Shown: piece by piece, positions 1 through 5,439 of the stretch
Position numbering within the stretch: the stretch's first letter is position 1
How the letters are laid out: every line of letters begins with the position of its first letter
DNA from: an uncultured Lachnospiraceae bacterium
GTDB lineage: Bacteria; Bacillota; Clostridia; Lachnospirales; Lachnospiraceae
Assembly (NCBI GenBank): GCA_905193085.1
Contig: CAJJNI010000171.1
Coordinates: forward strand, 1-5,439
DNA length: 5,439 bases
Reading direction: 5' to 3'
Made by a program: the position numbers and the translations under genes
Notes under the pieces: generated by a model
Databases searched by the model: none
Seen by the model: the letters and a program-made list of their open reading frames with translations, nothing else
What the model was told of the DNA's origin: nothing

Positions 1-522
1 AGATTTTAGAATCATTCTAAAATCTTCGTCCATAATCTGACACTCATTTACAGTGACTATATCATGAAAACTTCCTCTTTTATGCATTCCAAGACATAAT
101 GGACCGCCTTTTACCTCATCTCCAAAAGAAAACTCCATTTTGTTTCTGTAAGAAAACTGATTAGGACTTCTTTTTATGCCCTCAAATTTATAATCATCAC
201 AAACTTCATCAAGGAGTTTTTTTACCTGATTTTCTTTTAATTTAAGCTGTTCCTCGTACGGAAGGCTCTGATAATTACAACCGCCACAAATTGTAAAATG
301 CGGGCATGCAGAAAATTTTTCAAGTGGAGATTTTTCAAGCACCTCAAGAAGTCTTCCCTCGGCTTTTCCTTTTCTCATCTTATTTACAGAAAACCGTACT
401 TTCTGACCCTGAATAGCATTTTTTACAATTACTTCCCTCTCTTCACCGTCAACCGATACTCTGCCCTTATTAGGAAAATCTACCTGTGTTACCAATCCTT
501 CTAAAATCTGTCCCTTTTTCAA
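1..522 (-). CDS. rlmD: 23S rRNA (uracil-5-)-methyltransferase, RlmD/RumA type, N-terminal part (runs off left edge)
   Basis: I translated this by hand: 174 codons are open from a TTG at 522 to the window edge, and the C-terminal catalytic half lies outside. The family makes 5-methyluridine in 23S rRNA using S-adenosylmethionine; Gram-positive members (RlmCD) may modify two sites. Residues 1 to about 60 fit a TRAM RNA-binding domain. Next comes CPHFTICGGC at residues 73-82, giving Cys73, Cys79 and Cys82, and a fourth cysteine at 161 in NECQIMDEDF. This CX5CX2C...C spacing nearly matches the [4Fe-4S] ligands known in E. coli RumA. The segment FSYRNKMEFSFG (about 123-134) is also typical of the family. 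I chose the TTG because AGGAG lies 9 nt upstream. An in-frame ATG at 561 would add 13 residues but has no good ribosome binding site. Family assignment is firm; the exact target uridine is inference. Confidence 0.93.
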   Translation of the reverse strand, partial: MKKGQILEGLVTQVDFPNKGRVSVDGEEREVIVKNAIQGQKVRFSVNKMRKGKAEGRLLEVLEKSPLEKFSACPHFTICGGCNYQSLPYEEQLKLKENQVKKLLDEVCDDYKFEGIKRSPNQFSYRNKMEFSFGDEVKGGPLCLGMHKRGSFHDIVTVNECQIMDEDFRMILKS

Positions 523-531
523 TTTCTTACT

Positions 532-536
532 CTCCT
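532..536 (-). promoter_or_regulatory. Ribosome binding site that decides the TTG start of rlmD
   Basis: The minus strand reads AGGAG here, 9 nt before the TTG at 522-520. The alternative in-frame ATG at 561-559 has only AT-rich sequence before it, so this site favours the rarer TTG codon as the true start. A non-ATG start may lower the translation rate. Confidence 0.8.
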
Positions 537-585
537 GTTTTCTATCATTTTTTAATACCATAATACTGTTTTCTATCATTTTTTA
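535..585. repeat. Direct duplication with a 31-bp period in the rlmD leader
   Basis: The 20-mer CTGTTTTCTATCATTTTTTA occurs at 535-554 and again, identically, at 566-585, so the period is 31 bp. The left copy overlaps the rlmD ribosome binding site; the right copy overlaps the weak -10 region proposed for rlmD. The linker contains AATACCAT, which also occurs in each of the three right-hand units of the 31-bp array at 702-825. Confidence 0.85.
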
Positions 586-607
586 TAAACATACAACATG
601 ATGTCAA
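580..607 (-). promoter_or_regulatory. Candidate promoter for rlmD
   Basis: On the minus strand a perfect TTGACA (607-602) is followed after 16 nt by TAAAAA (585-580), or after 14 nt by TATAAA (587-582). The -35 matches the sigma-A consensus, but the -10 is poor or badly spaced, so this is tentative. A start near 573 would leave a leader of about 50 nt. The -35 lies almost wholly inside a palindromic motif (595-606), which would suit a repressor site. Confidence 0.4.
595..606. promoter_or_regulatory. Operator-like near-palindrome, copy 1
   Basis: AACATGATGTCA contains the dyad ACAT-G-ATGT and differs by one central base from a second copy at 652-663. It overlaps the proposed -35 of rlmD. I do not recognise the motif as the site of a known regulator. 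Confidence 0.4.
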
Positions 608-651
608 ATTAACCCAAATGCATACACTAAAATAATTTTATGTTTCTTTCT

Positions 652-663
652 AACATCATGTCA
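652..663. promoter_or_regulatory. Operator-like near-palindrome, copy 2
   Basis: AACATCATGTCA is the same 12-mer as at 595-606 except for the central base (C for G), in the same orientation, 57 bp away. Two matched dyads, one of them over a candidate -35, resemble a paired binding site for a dimeric regulator. The function is inference. Confidence 0.35.
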
Positions 664-701
664 TTGGTTTCCACCTGCTATTTTAAACACTAAACAATAC
701 A

Positions 702-825
702 TATTAATACAATTACTTTTAATTATTTCATGCAACAATACCATTACTTTTAACTATTTCACACAACAATACCATTACTTTTAACTATTTCACACAACAA
801 TACCATTGTTTTTCAATTATACAGA
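702..825. repeat. 31-bp tandem repeat array, about four copies, intergenic
   Basis: Unit boundaries are 702-732, 733-763, 764-794 and 795-825. The two middle units are identical, and the exact 31-bp periodicity runs on through position 807. The first unit matches at 24 of 31 positions; the last keeps only its first 13 bases well (CAACAATACCATT). The unit is AT-rich, includes ATTACTTTTAACTATTTCAC, has stops in the reading frames I checked, and is contiguous without spacers. It is therefore a minisatellite-like array, not a CRISPR. It lies between the operon terminator and the rlmD promoter region. Confidence 0.9.
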
Positions 826-862
826 AAAAGCAATTCCAGCTTTCACCAAAATTGCTTTTCTG
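822..862 (-). terminator. Probable intrinsic terminator of the pspA-ydjI-pcrA operon
   Basis: Read on the minus strand, CAGAAAAGCAATT (862-850) pairs with AATTGCTTTTTCTG (835-822) across a 14-nt loop, with one bulged base. The A-tract/GC/T-tract arrangement (AAAAGC...GCTTTTT) is typical of Firmicutes terminators. It lies 30 nt past the stop of the small membrane protein gene. A weaker AT-rich hairpin precedes it (889-883 with 871-865, AAATCAT/ATGATTT). The stem could also work in the rightward direction, but no rightward gene precedes it. Confidence 0.7.
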
Positions 863-891
863 AAAAATCATGACAGTATTATATGATTTAA

Positions 892-1155
892 TTAGTCTTC
901 ATCTACACCGTCTTCATCATCATAGAAATCATCATCAAAGTCATCATCGAAATCGTCATCAAAATTTTCAAGATAATCTGGTGTAAAATAACGATAAACT
1001 CCATATGCAATTGCTGCGATTGCTGCAATTACTCCTATTACTGCAAGTACAATAAGGGCAACATTTTTGCCTTTTTCTTCTTCCTCTTTTTTACGAATCA
1101 TTTCGCTGATTCTTCCTAAATTAACTAAATCTTTTACATCTTCCATTCTGTTCAT
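892..1155 (-). CDS. Small single-pass membrane protein with Asp/Phe-repeat acidic tail, unknown function
   Basis: This 87-residue protein is not one I recognise. It has three parts. Residues 1-30 form a charged, probably helical head (MEDVKDLVNLGRISEMIRKK, then an E/K run). Residues 31 to about 53 are a strongly hydrophobic Ala/Ile/Val membrane helix followed by YRYF. Residues 63-87 form a very acidic tail, 17 of 25 residues being Asp or Glu, with F-D-D-D repeated three times between Phe65 and Phe77. The Lys/Arg-rich head suggests a cytoplasmic N-terminus and an outward acidic tail, but this topology is predicted. I chose the ATG at 1155 because AAAGGA lies about 10 nt upstream; an in-frame GTG at 1164 sits almost on that site, and the ATG at 1146 is too far away. 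It is the last gene of the operon, 36 nt after pcrA, with a terminator just beyond. Confidence 0.82.
   Translation of the reverse strand: MNRMEDVKDLVNLGRISEMIRKKEEEEKGKNVALIVLAVIGVIAAIAAIAYGVYRYFTPDYLENFDDDFDDDFDDDFYDDEDGVDED
925..963. repeat. Imperfect 12-bp repeats encoding F-D-D-D
   Basis: This in-frame stretch encodes Phe65 to Phe77 of the small membrane protein as three F-D-D-D units plus a closing Phe. The units differ at synonymous positions (GAT/GAC, TTT/TTC), so the peptide repeat is conserved better than the DNA, which hints at selection on the protein. Confidence 0.7.
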
Positions 1156-1191
1156 AATGTGCACATCCTTTCAAAATTATTTTATACTAAA

Positions 1192-3447
1192 TTAAATTTT
1201 TTTCAATTTGGCAAATGAAGCAAACATTTTCTTCGTACCAACATTGTCAAAATCAACCGTTACTTCGTAGTCTCTGCCACCTTCAGTTATTTTAACAACG
1301 CTGCCTTCTCCGAATTTGATATGTGATACACGGTCTCCTTCACCATATTCAAGACCATCGGCTTTTTTTACGGTAAACTGTCTTGTATCAAATACTTTGG
1401 TGCGAAATGCATTAACTGCATTATTGTGTATGCTGGCACCCTTATTTTTCTGTACATTGGCTGAATTATCTTTTTCTGTATTGTTTCCTGCATGGGCACC
1501 GGCCTGATTTGAAAAACCGCCTGCAAAAAGCTCAGGATTAATTTCTTTTATAAACCTTGAAGGTCTGTTATACTGAACTTCACCATGTACCATTCTCTGT
1601 CTTGCACAGGTCAGAACAAGCCTTCTCATGGCTCTTGTTATTCCTACATAACAAAGACGCCTCTCTTCTTCTATTTCCATCGGGTCATCACTTGTTATCG
1701 TCATATAACTTGGGAAAAGACCATCTTCCATTCCGGCAAGATACACATTTTCAAATTCAAGACCTTTTGCACTGTGAAGTGTCATAAGCACCACTCTGTT
1801 AGTATCTTCATCTAAACTGTCAATATCCGCAACAAGAGCAACTTCTTCAAGAAATTCATTTAAATCAGGGGTTTCTGTTCCGTCTTCGTAATCTATAATC
1901 TTATTAAGAAGTTCATCGATATTCTCCTGTCTTGCCAATGCTTCTTCTTCACCCTCTTCTTTAAGCATTTCAACATACTCGGTCTGTTCAATTATTTCCT
2001 GAAGTACAGTTGAAATAAGAAGTTCTGATGTAAGCTTCTTTCTCATTTCTGTAATGAGTTCAACAAATGGTCTGATTTTGACTGCGGCTCTTCCAATTGA
2101 AGGTATCTGCTCTGCATTTTCCAGAGCTTCAAAAAAACTTATATCATGTTCAAGCGCATACTGCTGCACCTTTCCAATAGTAGTCATTCCTATGCCGCGC
2201 TTTGGCACATTGATAATTCTTCTTACCGCCAAATCATCTTTACCATTTGCTATGGTCTTAAGATAGGAAAGCATATCTTTGATTTCTTTTCTCGCATAGA
2301 AATTGATGCCGCCGACTAATTTATACGGAACATTTGCCGCAACAAGTTTTTCTTCAAACATACGGGACTGTGCGTTAGTTCTGTACAAAACTGCGCAGTT
2401 CTTATATTCTGTAAGATTATCAGCAACCCTGTTGTAAATATCATTTACTACATAGTCTGCCTCATCATAGCCTGTATTAAACTGTTTAAATATAATTTTT
2501 TCACCGTCACCAAGATTAGTCCAAAGCTTTTTGTCTTTTCTTCCGGTATTATGATGTATGACATCATTAGCCGCATTTAAAATATTCTGTGTCGAACGGT
2601 AGTTCTGCTCTAATTTAATTACTTTTGCATCCTGAAAATAATATTCAAAATCAAGAATATTTCTTATATTTGCGCCACGGAATTTGTATATTGACTGGTC
2701 ATCATCACCAACAACACACAGATTTCTCTCAGGTGTGTCTGCAAGAAGCTTTACAAACTGAAACTGTGCTGTGTTAGTATCCTGATACTCATCAACCATT
2801 ATATAACGGAATCTTCTCTGATAAGACTCAAGCACATCAGGATTTGATTTAAAAAGCTCAACAGTCTTCATAAGCAAATCATCAAAATCCAACGCATTAT
2901 TGCTCTTTAATTCTTTCTCATATTCTCTGTATGAATCAACGATTTGTTTCATTGTAAAATCAGACTGATATTTTGCAGCAAATTCTTCAACTGATACAAG
3001 CTCATTTTTAGCATTTGATATTTCATTTATTATTGTTCTCTCGCGAAGCTTCTTCGTATCAATATTAAGGCGTTTGCAAATTCCTCTTACGATATTTTTC
3101 TGGTCGTCTGAATCGTATATTGTAAAATTGTTATCATAGCCTAATCTGTCGATATATCTATGTAAAATTCTGACACATGAGGAGTGAAATGTAGATACCC
3201 ATACACTCTCTGAACCATATTCAACTAACTTATCCACTCTTTCTCTCATCTCAGCAGCAGCCTTGTTAGTAAAAGTGATTGCCATTATATTATAAGGATT
3301 AACCTGTTCCTCTTCAATAAGATAAGCAATCCTGTGCGTCAAAACTCTCGTCTTTCCGGAGCCTGCACCTGCCAATATAAGAAGTGGTCCATCAGTATAA
3401 AAAACGGCCTCTTTTTGTTCTGTATTTAAAGAATCATAAATACTCAT
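1192..3447 (-). CDS. pcrA: ATP-dependent 3'-5' DNA helicase PcrA (UvrD/Rep family, superfamily 1A)
   Basis: The 751-residue length fits PcrA. All SF1A helicase motifs are visible: Q motif with Gln11, Walker A AGAGSGKT at 26-33, motif Ia TFTNKAAAEM around 58-67, DEYQD box at 219-223, motif III GDDDQSIYKFRGA at 247-259, motif IV QNYRST at 281-286, motif V TLHSAKGLEFENVYL at 556-570, and motif VI with the arginine finger region CYVGITRA at 599-606. A low-complexity linker (about 642-690) leads to a C-terminal Tudor-like domain (about 702-751, GDRVSHIKFGEGSVV...VDF...FAKLKKI), which in Bacillus PcrA contacts RNA polymerase. PcrA works in nucleotide excision repair, clearing RecA filaments and resolving transcription-replication conflicts, and unwinds rolling-circle plasmids. 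It follows the SPFH gene after 15 nt. The sequence looks intact. Confidence 0.97.
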   Translation of the reverse strand: MSIYDSLNTEQKEAVFYTDGPLLILAGAGSGKTRVLTHRIAYLIEEEQVNPYNIMAITFTNKAAAEMRERVDKLVEYGSESVWVSTFHSSCVRILHRYIDRLGYDNNFTIYDSDDQKNIVRGICKRLNIDTKKLRERTIINEISNAKNELVSVEEFAAKYQSDFTMKQIVDSYREYEKELKSNNALDFDDLLMKTVELFKSNPDVLESYQRRFRYIMVDEYQDTNTAQFQFVKLLADTPERNLCVVGDDDQSIYKFRGANIRNILDFEYYFQDAKVIKLEQNYRSTQNILNAANDVIHHNTGRKDKKLWTNLGDGEKIIFKQFNTGYDEADYVVNDIYNRVADNLTEYKNCAVLYRTNAQSRMFEEKLVAANVPYKLVGGINFYARKEIKDMLSYLKTIANGKDDLAVRRIINVPKRGIGMTTIGKVQQYALEHDISFFEALENAEQIPSIGRAAVKIRPFVELITEMRKKLTSELLISTVLQEIIEQTEYVEMLKEEGEEEALARQENIDELLNKIIDYEDGTETPDLNEFLEEVALVADIDSLDEDTNRVVLMTLHSAKGLEFENVYLAGMEDGLFPSYMTITSDDPMEIEEERRLCYVGITRAMRRLVLTCARQRMVHGEVQYNRPSRFIKEINPELFAGGFSNQAGAHAGNNTEKDNSANVQKNKGASIHNNAVNAFRTKVFDTRQFTVKKADGLEYGEGDRVSHIKFGEGSVVKITEGGRDYEVTVDFDNVGTKKMFASFAKLKKI

Positions 3448-3459
3448 TTTTATCTGATA

Positions 3460-3464
3460 CTCCT
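3460..3464 (-). promoter_or_regulatory. pcrA ribosome binding site overlapping the upstream stop codon
   Basis: AGGAG on the minus strand overlaps the TAG stop (3465-3463) of the SPFH gene and lies 12 nt before the pcrA ATG. The spacing is a little long. The overlap suggests that ribosomes ending the SPFH gene help load onto pcrA, so the two would be made together. Confidence 0.65.
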
Positions 3465-4479
3465 ATAACTTTTGTCCGCAGTTGGAGCAGAAATTAGCTC
3501 CGTTAGTTTTCTGACCGCAATTCGGGCAGAAATTAGGAATACCTGCAGCATTTGCATTTCCTGATGTATTTGCCATGTTCATATTCTGCTGATTTGCAGA
3601 CATATTGTTATTCATTTGATTATTCATTTGATTATTCATTTGATTATTCATTTGATTAACCATCTGCTGTCCCATCATCATACCCATCTGCATTGATGCC
3701 ATATCTACAGCCGCAGAACCTCCATGACCGTTTGCCATAGAATCTGTCATTGCCATCTGTTGGTATCTTGCCATGTCTCCGACCATTGACTGGGATGCGG
3801 CTTTAGTCGCCATCTTCTGGACTTCTTCAGGATAAGATACACTTGATATAACAAATTCTGTAATTCCAATACCAATCTTAAACATTTCCATATCAAGGTC
3901 TTCTTTTATGCCTTTTGAAATCTCAAATGCATTTGCCTGAAGATTAAACATGTCTTTACCTTCTTTTGAAATCCATTTCATAAGAAGCTGGTCAAGATAT
4001 GAAACGACTCTCTGCTTCACATCATCTATTGTAAACATCTGCTTTACTCCGGCAACTTTTTCAATTAACTTGTCATAATCCGCAACCTTACAGCAGAATG
4101 TTCCAAACGCCCTGATTGGCAGACCACCCGGTAAATTAGGTGCCGGGATATTTATAACATTTTTGGTTCCCCATTTTACGGTTATTTCCTTAGTATTGAT
4201 AAACAATACTTCTGCTCTCATTCCACTGTTGAAACCAAATTTAAAACCTTTTAAAGAAGAAAGGAACGGAACTATCTCTGACTCAATATCAAAACTACCT
4301 TCATCTTTAAAAACGCCTTCAACTTTTCCGTTGAACATAAAAACTGCATCCTGTCCCTGACGGATAATAAGCTTGCTTCCCTTTTTAATTTCCTGATTAG
4401 TCCATTTCCAGAAAAGCACATCATCTCTGTATTCCTGCCATTCAACAACATTCGCAAGCTGTCCACCAAACAAACCCAT
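3463..4479 (-). CDS. ydjI: YdjI-like SPFH-domain protein with C-terminal zinc ribbon (PspA partner)
   Basis: This 338-residue protein resembles Bacillus subtilis YdjI from N-terminus to C-terminus, as I remember that sequence. An SPFH/band-7-like (virion core-type) domain fills about residues 8-225, including WKWTNQEIKKGSKLIIRQGQ, an ESEIVPFLSSLKGFKFGFNS segment, and LLMKWISKEGKDMFNLQANA. A Met/Asn/Gln-rich flexible region follows (about 237-310). A zinc ribbon closes the protein: Cys318/Cys321 and Cys331/Cys334 in two C-P/S-N-C-G-Q-K knuckles. There is no signal peptide or clear membrane helix, so it probably binds the inner face of the membrane peripherally. In Bacillus, YdjI is needed with YdjG and YdjH to bring PspA to the membrane. 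Here it directly follows pspA after 24 nt, but neither ydjG nor ydjH is present. The start at 4479 has AAAAGGAGG 9 nt upstream. Confidence 0.9.
   Translation of the reverse strand: MGLFGGQLANVVEWQEYRDDVLFWKWTNQEIKKGSKLIIRQGQDAVFMFNGKVEGVFKDEGSFDIESEIVPFLSSLKGFKFGFNSGMRAEVLFINTKEITVKWGTKNVINIPAPNLPGGLPIRAFGTFCCKVADYDKLIEKVAGVKQMFTIDDVKQRVVSYLDQLLMKWISKEGKDMFNLQANAFEISKGIKEDLDMEMFKIGIGITEFVISSVSYPEEVQKMATKAASQSMVGDMARYQQMAMTDSMANGHGGSAAVDMASMQMGMMMGQQMVNQMNNQMNNQMNNQMNNNMSANQQNMNMANTSGNANAAGIPNFCPNCGQKTNGANFCSNCGQKL
3611..3658. repeat. Four perfect 12-bp tandem repeats inside the SPFH gene
   Basis: The unit TTCATTTGATTA is repeated four times without a mismatch. On the coding strand it adds M-N-N-Q units in the flexible region near residues 275-290. 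Because the unit is a multiple of three, copy-number slippage would change linker length without breaking the frame. Confidence 0.95.
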
Positions 4480-4503
4480 AAGGTAAATCCTCCTTTTCTA
4501 AAA

Positions 4504-5187
4504 TTATTTACCTAACTGTGCCTTCAAAGCTGCAAGCTCATCATCTACAGCAGGAGCTGATGACATAGTATCATATTTTGCTGCAAGAGAATCAACTGAA
4601 TCATCCTTTGGTGCATTAAGCTCTGACATTGCATTAGCCTCATCAAGCATGCGGTCTGCCTTAGCTTCCATTCTTGAAAATGCATCAAGATTGCCCTTTG
4701 CTCCAGCAACAGAAGCGCCAATTTTGTTGATAGTCTGCTGAGTCTTAGCCATTTTGACTTTAGCTTTAATTGCATCTCTTCTACTATTAAGCTCAGCAAT
4801 ATCACCGACAAGCTTATCATGCATCTGTCTCATCTGCTCAGCATTAGCTTTAGCCTGATTATATGCTGTCTGATATACTTCTAAATTTCTGCCAAGTTCC
4901 TGTTTCTTAGCAAGAAACTGCTTTGCATCATCATCATTTCCAGCCATCACTGCTTTTTCAGCATAAGACTGCATTTTATTTATTTCTTCCTGACATTCAT
5001 CTAACTGTCTCTTTGTTCTTGTCTCTTCTGCCATCACAGAAGCTGTCTCAGCTTTAACCTTTCCCAAGTCACTTTCCAGATTTCTTAAATACTGGTCTAT
5101 CATCTTCTCCGGGTCCTCTGCCTTATCAAGTAAAGCATTAATGTTTGATGACATAATGTCCTTAAATCTCTGTAATATTCCTGCCAT
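4504..5187 (-). CDS. pspA: Phage shock protein A, PspA/IM30/ESCRT-III-like membrane-remodelling protein
   Basis: The 227-residue length is usual for bacterial PspA. The N-terminus MAGILQRFKDIMSSNINALL fits the amphipathic helix that inserts into stressed membranes, followed by the family signature DKAEDPEKMIDQYLRNLESD (residues 21-40). Long charged, Ala/Gln-rich helices covering about 25-185 form the coiled-coil hairpin that polymerises into rods and rings; the C-terminal helix DDELAALKAQLGK (215-227) is typical of Gram-positive members. The protein supports inner-membrane integrity under envelope stress. I chose the ATG at 5187 because AGGAGGAG ends 6 nt upstream and the protein then begins as family members do; an ATG 30 nt further up has no such site. 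It is first in the operon, and the YdjI-like partner follows. The PspB, PspC and PspF of enterobacteria are not in the window. Confidence 0.95.
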   Translation of the reverse strand: MAGILQRFKDIMSSNINALLDKAEDPEKMIDQYLRNLESDLGKVKAETASVMAEETRTKRQLDECQEEINKMQSYAEKAVMAGNDDDAKQFLAKKQELGRNLEVYQTAYNQAKANAEQMRQMHDKLVGDIAELNSRRDAIKAKVKMAKTQQTINKIGASVAGAKGNLDAFSRMEAKADRMLDEANAMSELNAPKDDSVDSLAAKYDTMSSAPAVDDELAALKAQLGK

Positions 5188-5219
5188 TTGAAACTCCTCC
5201 TGTTTAATTAATATCACTG

Positions 5220-5232
5220 TTTACTATGTAAA
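5220..5232. promoter_or_regulatory. 13-bp perfect palindrome in the pspA leader, possible operator
   Basis: TTTAC-TAT-GTAAA has perfect 5-bp arms around a 3-bp centre and lies between the proposed pspA promoter and its ribosome binding site. This is a usual place for a repressor site, but I cannot name a regulator, and such AT-rich palindromes also arise by chance. Confidence 0.35.
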
Positions 5233-5245
5233 TCTCTTTCTATAT

Positions 5246-5274
5246 AGTATCTCACAAAATGACTAAAATGTCAC
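5246..5274 (-). promoter_or_regulatory. Candidate promoter of the pspA operon
   Basis: On the minus strand GTGACA (5274-5269) is followed after 17 nt by GATACT (5251-5246). They match the sigma-A consensus at 5 and 4 of 6 bases. Initiation near 5239 would give a leader of about 50 nt. I looked for a SigW-like pair (TGAAAC/CGTA), the type that drives pspA in Bacillus, and found none at proper spacing. The -35 lies inside a short TGAC...GTCA dyad at 5260-5273. Confidence 0.45.
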
Positions 5275-5323
5275 TAAAAAAAACGATTAATAATAAAAAT
5301 TGATACAATTTTCACATTTTTAC

Positions 5324-5352
5324 TTGATAAGTAGTTTTAAATACTGTATTAT
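5324..5352 (+). promoter_or_regulatory. Sigma-A-type promoter for the rightward gene at 5400
   Basis: TTGATA (5324-5329), a 17-nt spacer and TATTAT (5347-5352) match the consensus at 5 of 6 bases in each box with ideal spacing. Transcription would begin near 5359, about 40 nt before the start codon. It is back to back with the pspA promoter; the two -35 boxes are 49 bp apart. Confidence 0.7.
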
Positions 5353-5399
5353 GTAGATAAGATTACGAATTAGATTTCTATACCGAAACGAGGTTAATT

Positions 5400-5439
5400 A
5401 TGATAAAAACAGACCAGCTGATAGAACATATAATAAAAG
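5400..5439 (+). CDS. Start of an unidentified rightward gene (runs off right edge)
   Basis: Only 13 codons are visible, reading MIKTDQLIEHIIK. The start is supported by GAGG 6 nt upstream and by the good promoter at 5324-5352. The fragment is hydrophilic, so there is no sign of a signal peptide yet. It is too short to assign a family or function. Its divergent position raises the possibility that it shares control with pspA. Confidence 0.6.
   Translation, partial: MIKTDQLIEHIIK

Noticed and set aside
298..504. Rightward open frame of 68 codons
   Set aside because: It lies antisense to the rlmD coding region, whose cysteine cluster and TRAM domain are clear, and has no ribosome binding site.
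626..676. Tiny leader peptide after AGGTGG (671-676): ATG-ACA-TGA at 664, or MMLERNIKLF from the ATG at 658
   Set aside because: The ribosome-site-like sequence is well spaced only for the two-codon frame. The AT-rich context makes chance likely, and no attenuator structure with rlmD is visible.
702..825. CRISPR array
   Set aside because: The 31-bp units abut with no spacers, and no cas genes are in the window.
733..825. Short peptide encoded by the 31-bp repeats on the minus strand
   Set aside because: The period is not a multiple of three and stops appear after about 15 codons.
1171..1200. Separate promoter for the small membrane protein (TAGTATAAAAT on the minus strand)
   Set aside because: There is a -10-like string but no matching -35 at proper spacing, and it overlaps the end of pcrA; operon transcription is simpler.
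1316..2266. Several rightward open frames of 63-76 codons
   Set aside because: All lie antisense within pcrA, overlap one another and show no plausible starts or family features.
4163..4469. A rightward and a leftward open frame inside the SPFH gene
   Set aside because: Both are out-of-frame shadows of a well-recognised protein.
4545..4820. Leftward open frame of 91 codons
   Set aside because: It is an out-of-frame shadow of pspA, Leu-rich because of the coiled-coil codons.

Overview
The window looks like chromosomal DNA of a low-GC, Gram-positive anaerobe in Clostridia, most plausibly Lachnospiraceae. The support is AT-rich DNA, strong AGGAGG-type ribosome binding sites, TTGACA/TATAAT-type promoter elements, a Bacillus/Clostridium-style PcrA, and a PspA next to a YdjI-type SPFH protein. 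I cannot name the species.

Layout, left to right. Positions 1-522 hold the first 174 codons of a TrmA/RlmD-family 23S rRNA uracil-5-methyltransferase on the minus strand, cut off by the left edge; it starts at a TTG. Positions 523-891 have no gene but are full of short repeats: a 31-bp tandem array (702-825), a second 31-bp-period duplication (535-585), two copies of a 12-bp near-palindrome (595-606 and 652-663), and a hairpin that probably terminates the operon to its right (822-862). Positions 892-5187 hold a compact four-gene minus-strand operon, transcribed in the order pspA, ydjI-like SPFH protein, pcrA helicase, small acidic-tailed membrane protein. The gaps are 24, 15 and 36 nt. Positions 5188-5399 are a divergent control region with a good sigma-A-type promoter to the right, a weaker candidate to the left, and a palindrome in the pspA leader. 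A rightward gene begins at 5400 and runs off the window.

How the genes fit together. PspA is a membrane-repair coiled-coil protein, and YdjI-type SPFH/zinc-ribbon proteins are its membrane recruitment partners in Bacillus, so the first two genes form a membrane-stress module. The YdjG and YdjH genes that lie between them in Bacillus are absent. The essential repair helicase PcrA and an uncharacterised single-pass membrane protein with an Asp/Phe-repeat tail follow on the same strand. The most interesting points are this linkage of an envelope-stress module to pcrA and an orphan membrane protein, and the repeat-rich leader of the methyltransferase gene. No new system is proven here; the small membrane protein is the best candidate for an undescribed component.
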